From Verrucomicrobiota bacterium (GTDB taxonomy: Bacteria > Verrucomicrobiota > Verrucomicrobiia > Methylacidiphilales > Verrucolacustridaceae), in the NCBI GenBank assembly GCA_010031845.1, contig RGYX01000029.1, forward strand, positions 1-9,305: a stretch of 9,305 nucleotides of DNA. Reading direction: 5' to 3'. The position numbers and the translations under genes were made by a program. Position 1 is the first letter of the stretch. The number at the start of each line of letters is the position of its first letter. The notes under the pieces were generated by a model. That model made no database searches and was not told the origin of the DNA. It was given only the letters and a program-made list of their open reading frames with translations. Positions 1 through 5,573 of the stretch are shown here, piece after piece.

Positions 1-229
1 GCATCGTCAGAACCGGAACCAAAATGATCAGCAAAAACCAAAAATGGAAGATGTAGAAATAGATCTGCATCACCGTGAACTCCCGCACCCCCTGCCCCAG
101 ATACGCCACGCACTGGCTGAAACTGAACCCGTTGATCAGGGCCATGCAGGTCAGCAGAACCCAGGCGATCGGCGACAGCAGGATCGCTCCGGCCTCCCTC
201 TTCCATAAAATCCAAAAAGCACGGGTCAT
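1..229 (-). CDS. ABC-2 type transporter permease, N-terminal part (runs off left edge)
   Basis: Reading leftward from ATG at 229, 76 codons are present before the window ends. The peptide begins MTRAFWILWKREAGAILLSP, followed by a hydrophobic stretch at about residues 16-36 and a strongly hydrophobic aromatic/Ile/Leu segment at about 57-76. A short basic cytoplasmic N-terminus with KRE and a SPIAW turn before the first membrane helix is typical of ABC-2/GldF-like permeases. An AGGAG Shine-Dalgarno lies 6 bases upstream of the ATG, inside the end of the ATPase gene, and only 3 bp separate the ATPase stop from this start, so the two genes are almost certainly co-transcribed and translationally coupled. 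The substrate cannot be told from this fragment. In GldA-type operons of related bacteria a GldG-like auxiliary protein often follows; that would lie outside the window. Confidence 0.8.
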   Translation of the reverse strand, partial: MTRAFWILWKREAGAILLSPIAWVLLTCMALINGFSFSQCVAYLGQGVREFTVMQIYFYIFHFWFLLIILVPVLTM

Positions 230-232
230 GGT

Positions 233-1159
233 TTACTCCTGGGTGAGTTCCACAAAGACATCTTCTAGCCGGGCCTTCTCCCGGCGGAACTCCCGCAACG
301 GCCAGTTCTCCTTTTTGATCAGGGTATCCACCTCCCCGCGGATGTCCTTGCCCGGGGAAGCTGTCACCTCAAAGAAAACCCAATCGCCCGCTTGGGCCAG
401 TTCGTGGACCACCGCCACATCGGGAAGTTGCAACAGTTTCTCTTTGGCTTTGGCGGGATCCGCCTTCACCTCGATCTGCAACGCCCCGGCCTGCACCCGC
501 TTCTCCAGATTGGCCAGGGTATCGGAGGCCTCAATCTTTCCCCGGTTGATGATGATCGCCCGGCGGCAAACCATCTCCACCTCGGAAAGAATGTGGGTGG
601 AGAGCAGAATCGTTCGGTCTTTGCCCAGTTCCTTGATGAGTTCACGAAAAGACCGGATCTGGTGCGGATCCAAACCCGCCGTCGGCTCATCGAGGATCAG
701 TAGCACGGGATTGTGAATCAGGGCATCCGCCAGGCCCACGCGTTGCCGGTAGCCCTTGGAAAGGGTTCCAATGATCTTCCCGCGCACGTCCGTCAAACCG
801 CACTGGTCGAGAACCAGTCCCACCCGGTGCCCGATCTCCCGTCCCGGGACCCTTTTTAGTCTCCCCCGGTACTCCAGGAATTCCTCCACCCGCATCTCGG
901 GATAAAGGGGCACGTTCTCCGGCATGTAGCCGATCCGTTGCCTGACCAGCAGGCTCTCCCCGGGAAGCTTCGCTCCGGCGATTTCGATTTTGCCATCCGT
1001 GGCCGGCAGGTAACCCGTCAGCATCCGCATGGTGGTGGATTTGCCCGCCCCGTTTGGGCCAAGAAACCCCACCACCTCCCCTTTTTCCACCGAAAAGGAG
1101 ATCCCCCGCACCGCCTCTCCTCCCGCGTACCGCTTGGTTAAATTTTCAACTTGGATCAT
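233..1159 (-). CDS. ABC transporter ATP-binding protein, GldA-like
   Basis: This is the cytoplasmic ATPase of an ABC-2 exporter that pairs with the permease just downstream. With the start at 1159 it has 308 residues: Walker A GPNGAGKST (34-42), GYMPEN in the Q-loop region (about 77-82, with Glu where many ABC proteins have Gln, as is usual in this subfamily), signature LSKGYRQRVGLA (133-144), Walker B LLILDEP (153-159), D-loop GLDP and switch His in LSTH (189). The region after about residue 215 is the poorly conserved C-terminal domain of GldA/CcmA-like ATPases. The frame is open up to an ATG at 1192, but ATG 1159 is preferred because AGGA lies 6 bases upstream and family members begin MIxVENLTKRY. 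In Bacteroidetes GldA belongs to the gliding machinery; in other phyla the family exports unknown substrates, and nothing here proves a motility role. Confidence 0.9.
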   Translation of the reverse strand: MIQVENLTKRYAGGEAVRGISFSVEKGEVVGFLGPNGAGKSTTMRMLTGYLPATDGKIEIAGAKLPGESLLVRQRIGYMPENVPLYPEMRVEEFLEYRGRLKRVPGREIGHRVGLVLDQCGLTDVRGKIIGTLSKGYRQRVGLADALIHNPVLLILDEPTAGLDPHQIRSFRELIKELGKDRTILLSTHILSEVEMVCRRAIIINRGKIEASDTLANLEKRVQAGALQIEVKADPAKAKEKLLQLPDVAVVHELAQAGDWVFFEVTASPGKDIRGEVDTLIKKENWPLREFRREKARLEDVFVELTQE

Positions 1160-1171
1160 GGCGAATCCTAA

Positions 1172-1199
1172 AAAATAGGAAGACCCCACCAAAGGTCAA
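1172..1199 (-). promoter_or_regulatory. Candidate sigma70 promoter for the ABC operon
   Basis: Read leftward, TTGACC (1199-1194) is followed after 16 bases by TATTTT (1177-1172). The -35 box matches 5 of 6 consensus bases and the -10 box 4 of 6. The predicted start of transcription, near 1165, would fall within the AGGA ribosome site at 1169-1166, so the real promoter may lie elsewhere in the 57-bp gap shared with divergent parA. Pattern evidence only. Confidence 0.3.
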
Positions 1200-1216
1200 G
1201 TGAACCAATCCAACGA

Positions 1217-1996
1217 ATGACCTCGACAACCCACCCCCTCCGCCGTTTCCATTTCCTGTGGGGAGGGGTGGGCAAAACCACCACCGCCATCCATCTGGCC
1301 GCTGGAGCCGCCGAATCCGGCCGGCGGGTGCTTTTGGTCGACCTCGATCCCCAGTCCAACGCCACCAGCGGCCTGGGCTTGGAACATGCCCCGGGAAAAA
1401 GCCTTTATCCCGTCCTTCTGGGGCAAGCCCGGGCCCTCGACCTCCTCCAACCGGCCCGCCAGGCCAACCTGCAGATTCTGGCCTCGGAACTGGATCTCGC
1501 CGGCGCGGAAATCGAACTTGCCGGACTGGAAAATCCCCTGCTGCGCGTCCGCGAGGCGCTGGAACCCCTCCGCCACGACCCCGCTTTCGATCTCGTGATT
1601 CTCGACTGCCCCCCCAGCGTTGGCCTGCTCATGACCAGCGCCCTCGTCGCGGCGGAAAAAGTCCTCGTTCCCGTCCAGTGCGAATATTTTGCCCTGGAAG
1701 GGGTCGGAAAAATTCTCAGCCTGATCGAAAGGATCAAACAAGGCGGCCTGAATCCCACCCTTTCCATTCTCGGCATCGTGCTGACCATGTATGATGCCCG
1801 CACCCGCCTAAGCCAACAGGTCAGCGAGGATCTTCGCACCCACCTCAAGGATCAGGTTTTCCAAACCATCGTTCCACGCTCCGTCCGCTTGGCCGAGGCC
1901 CCCAGCCACGGAAAAACCATTTACGAATACGACAACTCCGGCGCCGCCGCCGCCAGTTACCGACAACTCACGACCGAGTTTCTTAGCCGGCTTTGA
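1217..1996 (+). CDS. parA: ParA/Soj-family chromosome-partitioning ATPase with an aberrant N-terminus
   Basis: A 259-residue ParA/Soj-like ATPase. Such proteins dimerise on ATP, bind DNA non-specifically and, with ParB, move replicated origins. Visible motifs are GGVGKTT (16-22), the switch region LLVDLDPQSNAT (39-50), Walker B ILDCPPS (about 128-134), VPVQCEYFALEG and the family-typical LTMYDARTRLSQQV and RLAEAPSHGK near the C-terminus. The body is full length. The N-terminus is wrong: family members have a hydrophobic beta strand and NQKGGVGKT, but here the frame reads RRFHFLWGGVGKT, so Trp15 replaces the signature lysine. Read in the shifted frame, bases 1239-1256 encode SAVSIS, the expected strand. 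This implies one extra base near the C run at 1234-1238 and at least 4 missing bases before 1262. No Shine-Dalgarno precedes ATG 1217, and no parB follows; rpiA converges instead. As written the protein would probably be defective in ATP-dependent dimerisation. Confidence 0.85.
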   Translation: MTSTTHPLRRFHFLWGGVGKTTTAIHLAAGAAESGRRVLLVDLDPQSNATSGLGLEHAPGKSLYPVLLGQARALDLLQPARQANLQILASELDLAGAEIELAGLENPLLRVREALEPLRHDPAFDLVILDCPPSVGLLMTSALVAAEKVLVPVQCEYFALEGVGKILSLIERIKQGGLNPTLSILGIVLTMYDARTRLSQQVSEDLRTHLKDQVFQTIVPRSVRLAEAPSHGKTIYEYDNSGAAAASYRQLTTEFLSRL

Positions 1997-2642
1997 TTCG
2001 CCGGACCCCTCTCGGGGTTGCCAAGAGCAATAGATCAGCTCGCCGCCGGGCAAAAATGCCGGCGCAGATTACCCCGGGAATCGCCTCAATCTTTTTTTCT
2101 AGCCCCAGGGGATCACGGAACCTCAACCCGTGCACGTCCAGAATCTCCCCGCCGTTGTCCGTGACGCATCCTTTCCTCCACACCGGACGACCTCCCAGCT
2201 TTTTCAGCTGCTGGGCCACTTGAGAGCGGGCCAACGGAACAATCTCCACCGGCAGAGGAAACTGGCCCAACCGCTTCACCAGCTTGGCTTCGTCCGCAAT
2301 GCAGATGAACTTTTTTGCCGCCGTGGCCACAATTTTTTCCCGGGTCAGCGCCCCGCCTCCCCCTTTGATCAGACGCAATCGGGGATCCACCTCATCCGCT
2401 CCGTCGACATACAGGGACACCTTCTTGGCTTGGCGGAGGGGCAAAACCCGGATCCCTCGCCTCCGCAGGGCCTTTTCCGTCGCCACTGAACTCGGCACTG
2501 CACCTTTCACCCAGCCCTTCTTTAGGGCTTGGATGAAGTATCCTATGGTCGATCCCGTCCCCACCCCTAGCCAACAGCCCCTGGGCACCATTCCGACCGC
2601 CACCTGCGCCGCCGCTCTTTTTTGCGCCTCCTTGTCGGTCAT
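1983..2642 (-). CDS. rpiA: Ribose-5-phosphate isomerase A
   Basis: Cytoplasmic enzyme interconverting ribose 5-phosphate and ribulose 5-phosphate in the non-oxidative pentose phosphate pathway (EC 5.3.1.6). The 219 residues equal the E. coli RpiA length. Landmarks are GVGTGST (26-32, phosphate loop), YVDGADEVD (78-86) with Asp80 and Asp83, IKGGGGALTREK (92-103) with Lys93 and the expected catalytic base Glu102, FICIADEAK, FPLPVEI, LGGRP and VTDNGGEILDVHG. All active-site residues expected from E. coli (Asp81, Asp84, Lys94, Glu103) are present one position earlier. ATG 2642 gives MTDKEAQKR, matching family starts; the frame stays open far upstream only because it runs antisense to larC. The Shine-Dalgarno is weak (AAGAAG). 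The stop lies inside the convergent parA 3' end (14 bp overlap); larC diverges 51 bp away. No sign of damage. Confidence 0.95.
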   Translation of the reverse strand: MTDKEAQKRAAAQVAVGMVPRGCWLGVGTGSTIGYFIQALKKGWVKGAVPSSVATEKALRRRGIRVLPLRQAKKVSLYVDGADEVDPRLRLIKGGGGALTREKIVATAAKKFICIADEAKLVKRLGQFPLPVEIVPLARSQVAQQLKKLGGRPVWRKGCVTDNGGEILDVHGLRFRDPLGLEKKIEAIPGVICAGIFARRRADLLLLATPRGVRRIKAG

Positions 2643-2693
2643 ATCTTCTTTTCTGTAAATCCGCCTCGATTGCGTCAATCTATCCTCTGAGTC

Positions 2694-3926
2694 ATGCCGC
2701 CAACCCATCTGCATCTCGATTGCCCCTCCGGAATCAGCGGCGACATGTTCGCCGCCGCCCTCCTCGATCTGGGAGTCCCCCTCTCCGTTTTTCAGGAGGC
2801 CGTCCGCACTCTGGGGTTGCCGGAAAAAATCACCCTCCGGTCCGAGCGCGGAATTCGCGGCGGGATTGCCGGCACCCGTTTCATCGTCGAAACCCCGCAC
2901 GAACACGCCCACCACCCTCATCCCCACGGGGATCATGATCATGAGCACGGCCGTTCCTGGGCGCAGATCCGCGAGCTCCTGCAAAAGTCCCCCCTGCCAC
3001 CCATTGTCCGGGACACCGCTCTCAAGATCTTCCATCGTGTCGCCGAGGCCGAAGCCCGCATCCACGGCAAGCTCGTCGAGGAGGTTCATTTCCACGAGGT
3101 CGGCGCCGTGGACTCCATTGTCGATATCGTGGTGGCCGCGGCAGGCCTCCACCATCTCGGCATCAGGGAGGTCACCGCCTCCGTCCCCGTCGAAGGCACC
3201 GGCTCCATTCACTGCGCCCACGGACACTTCCCTCTCCCCGCCCCGGCCACCGCGGAAATTCTCCGCGGCATCCCCCTCCGGCAAATCGACGTCCCCCACG
3301 AACTCACCACCCCCACCGGCGCCGCCATCCTGGCTCAGTTCGTCAGGAAGTTTGGACTTCTTGAATCTTTCTCAGCCGATTTGATCGGCTATGGCCTCGG
3401 GAGCCGCGATCTGCCCGGACGCCCCAACGTCCTTCGGGCCTTCCTGGGGCACCTCTCCCCCGTTTCCCCGGAAGCCACCGAAACCGTTTTCGAAATCCGC
3501 ACTCACCTCGATGACATCACCGGAGAGCATTTAGCCCATGCCATCGACCGGCTGATGGCCGTAGGCGCCCTCGATGCCGCCGTTTCTCCCCTCGTCATGA
3601 AAAAGGGGCGGCCCGGCCATCTTTTGACGGTCATCGCCGATCCGGCCGACGCCGAAAAACTGGCCGCCACCGTCCTTCGCGAGACCACCGCCTTCGGCCT
3701 GCGAATGGAACGGGTCGAACGCCGTACCTTGCGTCGCGAGGAAAAAAACGTCCCGACCCCCCATGGCCTCGTTCGGGTGAAGCTCGGCTATCTCGGGGAC
3801 CAACTTGTCCAAATCCACCCCGAGAACGATGACTGCCGCCGCCTCGCCGCCTCTACCGGGCTCTCCCTTGCCACCATCGTTTCCGCCGCCCGTGCTGCAG
3901 TACAAGTTCCTTCATCTTCATCTTAA
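2694..3926 (+). CDS. larC: LarC-type nickel-pincer cofactor biosynthesis protein (DUF111 family)
   Basis: LarC is the CTP-dependent nickel insertase that completes the nickel-pincer nucleotide cofactor used by lactate racemase and other LarA-family enzymes. The 410-residue product starts with the family hallmark DCPSGISGDM (9-18). It has a nine-histidine stretch in residues 69-85, the usual LarC metal-binding region, then VHFHEVGAVDSIVDIV, CAHGHFPLPAPAT, ELTTPTGAAI, GYGLGSRDLPGRPNVLR, the C-terminal LDDITGE and MKKGRPGHLLTV. It is a single uninterrupted frame, unlike lactobacillal genes where larC1 and larC2 are joined by frameshifting. No larA, larB or larE is in the window, so the enzyme served is unknown. 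The last residues, PSSSS, are encoded by a repeat (TCATCT twice) that also supplies the TAA stop and are probably not part of the domain. No clear Shine-Dalgarno precedes ATG 2694. Confidence 0.92.
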   Translation: MPPTHLHLDCPSGISGDMFAAALLDLGVPLSVFQEAVRTLGLPEKITLRSERGIRGGIAGTRFIVETPHEHAHHPHPHGDHDHEHGRSWAQIRELLQKSPLPPIVRDTALKIFHRVAEAEARIHGKLVEEVHFHEVGAVDSIVDIVVAAAGLHHLGIREVTASVPVEGTGSIHCAHGHFPLPAPATAEILRGIPLRQIDVPHELTTPTGAAILAQFVRKFGLLESFSADLIGYGLGSRDLPGRPNVLRAFLGHLSPVSPEATETVFEIRTHLDDITGEHLAHAIDRLMAVGALDAAVSPLVMKKGRPGHLLTVIADPADAEKLAATVLRETTAFGLRMERVERRTLRREEKNVPTPHGLVRVKLGYLGDQLVQIHPENDDCRRLAASTGLSLATIVSAARAAVQVPSSSS

Positions 3927-3940
3927 TCCTAATCCTAAAC
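3909..3940. repeat. Degenerate pyrimidine-rich tandem repeat, copy 1
   Basis: TCATCT occurs twice in tandem, followed by overlapping TTAATCCT/AATCCT units ending in TAAAC. The first half overlaps the 3' end of larC and encodes its Ser-rich tail and stop codon. Closely related CTTCATCTTCA-TTAATC-TAA strings occur at 8273-8298 and, shorter, at 8959-8981, always at a gene border. Its role is unknown. Confidence 0.6.
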
Positions 3941-3959
3941 GACCCTCCGAACCTTAAGT

Positions 3960-3987
3960 TTGACCCTCATCGCTCAAAGTTTATGAT
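3960..3987 (+). promoter_or_regulatory. Sigma70-type promoter of the superoxide dismutase gene
   Basis: TTGACC (3960-3965) and TATGAT (3982-3987) are separated by 16 bases; each box matches 5 of 6 consensus positions. Transcription would start near 3994, giving a leader of about 23 nt that contains GGAG (4007-4010) 6 bases before the ATG at 4017. This is the best promoter and ribosome-site combination in the window and suggests that sod is transcribed independently of larC. No Fur-box-like or OxyR-like sequence was recognised by eye. Confidence 0.6.
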
Positions 3988-4016
3988 TCACGCTTAACTC
4001 AAAAACGGAGAACCCC

Positions 4017-4631
4017 ATGTCCCACACCTATTCCAATCAGCAAGAAGCCCTTCTCGCCAAAGTGAAGGGGAAAACCGGAAAAATTTCTGACAAAACCCAC
4101 GAAGAGCACCTCAAGCTCTACACCGGCTACGTCAACAAGAGCAACGGCATCCTCGCCGAAATTGAAAAAATGGGCGTGCCCGATCCCGCCAATCCCGCGG
4201 TGGCCAACCAGATCTACTCGACCGTGCGCGCCCTCAAGGTGGATCTTACCTTCGCCCTCGGCGGGCTCAAAAACCATGAACTTTATTTCTCTATTCTCGG
4301 GGGCGATGGCCAACCCTCCGGAAGGGTTGCCAAGCAGATCGATGCGGACTTCGGATCTTTCGACAACTATAAGAAAGACCTCAAGGCCACCGGCATCGCC
4401 GCCCGCGGTTGGGCGTGGACCGGGTACGATCACGGCACCAAAAAACTCTTCAACTATATCGGCGACGCCCAGAACACCTACCCGGTTTGGGGCGTGACTC
4501 CGATCCTGGGTCTGGACGTCTACGAACACGCCTACTACGCGGACTTCTTCACGAACCGCGGGGGCTACATCGACGAGTTCCTCAACTTTGTCGACTGGAA
4601 GGCCGTGGAGACCTTCCTGCCGAAGGCCTGA
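4017..4631 (+). CDS. sod: Fe/Mn-family superoxide dismutase, Mn-type signature
   Basis: Converts superoxide to oxygen and hydrogen peroxide; no signal peptide, so probably cytoplasmic. The 204 residues carry the expected ligands: His31 in the N-terminal helical hairpin (EEHLKLYTGYVN), His87 (LKNHELYF), Asp167 and His171 (LDVYEHAYYADF). Gly83 sits four residues before His87, and Gln152 sits 15 before Asp167, the same spacing as in Thermus MnSOD, so the second-sphere glutamine comes from the C-terminal domain as in Mn enzymes; manganese or cambialistic use is inferred. His31 is only seven residues from the Tyr38 of YVN, one fewer than in E. coli SodB, so assignment of the first ligand carries some doubt (His28 is the alternative). 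GGAG precedes the ATG by 6 bases, and a strong promoter lies upstream. The stop codon abuts or overlaps the Memo-like gene. The gene is intact. Confidence 0.93.
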   Translation: MSHTYSNQQEALLAKVKGKTGKISDKTHEEHLKLYTGYVNKSNGILAEIEKMGVPDPANPAVANQIYSTVRALKVDLTFALGGLKNHELYFSILGGDGQPSGRVAKQIDADFGSFDNYKKDLKATGIAARGWAWTGYDHGTKKLFNYIGDAQNTYPVWGVTPILGLDVYEHAYYADFFTNRGGYIDEFLNFVDWKAVETFLPKA

Positions 4632-5505
4632 CACCCAACCCCACCCAGCTCACGGCACGCTGTGCCGGCTCCTGCTACCCTGCCGATCCCAGGGCAGCTT
4701 TGGTCTATTTCCAATCCGCCCTCGAAAAGGTGCGGCCCTCCAAGTCGGGACCGAAGGATCATCGCCGTCCCATCGTTCCCCATATCGATTTTAGGGTAAA
4801 TTTCGATCTCTACGCCGAAACCTATGCCCTTTGGAGGGACCGGAATTGGTTCCCCTCGCGCGTTGTCATCCTTGGCGTCGGACACCGCTGTCCCAGCGAA
4901 CTGGCCTGCCTCCCTGCGGGCTTTCAAACCCCCTTGGGAGAGGTCAAAGCCGACACCGACCTCTTTGCCAAAATCGGCTCGCACTACCCCTTTCCCATCG
5001 GACGGGAATCCCGGGGGTTTCAAGGCGAACATTCCATCGAATTCGTCGTCATCTGGCTCCAGGCGATTCGCGATTTATTCTTCCCGGGAAAGTCCTTTAC
5101 CATCCTTCCGATTCTTTGCGGAGGATTCCAGGCAGCCGTGGAGGCAGGCTCCCCACCCCCTGCGGATTCCCCGGAAACCCTCTTCGCCCATGCCTTGGCC
5201 CAGGCTTCCGACGATACCGAGAACGCTTGGGTGGCCAGCATCGATGGATGCCACGTGGGACCCCGCTTCCAGCACCCTTTTTCCGCCGACTCTGGACGCT
5301 TGCCTCCAGTGAAACGCTGGACGCCTTTTTCCGGCATCTTTCCATCAATCAAAACGGCTTCTACTTCGACGGGGTCGGTGTCCTTCACACCCTGCTCGCA
5401 GGCAAAAACCTCCGGGCCGTAACCCAACCTGCCACCCAGTGGCACGAGCCCTCCGATCAGTCCCTCGTCTCTTTTTCCCGCGGCCATCTGGTTCCCTCCG
5501 CCTGA
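4628..5505 (+). pseudogene. Memo-like (AmmeMemoRadiSam protein B) gene, frameshifted, no canonical start
   Basis: The Memo family is structurally related to LigB-type non-heme iron dioxygenases; in bacteria it often occurs with AMMECR1 and radical SAM partners, none of which is visible here. Counting from CTG 4628, the frame shows CAGSCYPADP, VPHIDFRVNF (His52), VILGVGHR (His86), QTPLGEVKAD, GEHSIEF (His135), TILPILCGGF and ASIDGCHVGPRF (His209), in family order. After about residue 224 this frame degenerates and stops at 5422, while the frame one base back continues plausibly (ETLDAFFRHLS, GVGVLHTLLAG, SLVSFSRGHL) to TGA 5503. A missing base near 5299 would join them into about 292 residues, a normal family length. 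No ATG, GTG or TTG lies in frame near the expected start; CTG 4628 would overlap the sod stop as CTGA, so either CTG is used or the start has mutated. Natural pseudogene or sequence error cannot be told apart here. Confidence 0.75.
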
Positions 5506-5521
5506 TCCGCGGGGCTTTTTT
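5496..5521 (+). terminator. Intrinsic terminator after the Memo-like gene
   Basis: CTCCGC (5496-5501) pairs with GCGGGG (5509-5514), including one T-G pair, around a 7-base loop, and is followed by a six-T run (5516-5521). The TGA stop at 5503-5505 lies in the loop. It separates the sod/Memo transcript from clpB. Confidence 0.6.
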
Positions 5522-5573
5522 CCCCGTTGTATCTCCTCGCCTTCAATCCCGTTTTTGCCGATAATTCGTTTTC

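Noticed and set aside
1997..2060. A parB gene or parS site next to parA
   Set aside because: The region downstream is the convergent rpiA coding sequence, and no TGTTTCACGTGAAACA-like palindrome was seen in the window.
1983..3299. A 438-codon minus-strand frame that would extend rpiA far upstream
   Set aside because: RpiA is complete from 2642 with normal length. The upstream part runs antisense to larC and has no family features.
4017..5505. sod plus Memo-like gene as a novel fusion or new redox system
   Set aside because: Both belong to known families, sod has its own stop codon, and the overlap is an ordinary operon junction.
5522..5573. CIRCE or sigma32-type heat-shock control upstream of clpB
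   Set aside because: Neither the TTAGCACTC inverted repeat nor a CTTGAA/CCCCAT pair is present; only a GATAAT without a good -35 box.
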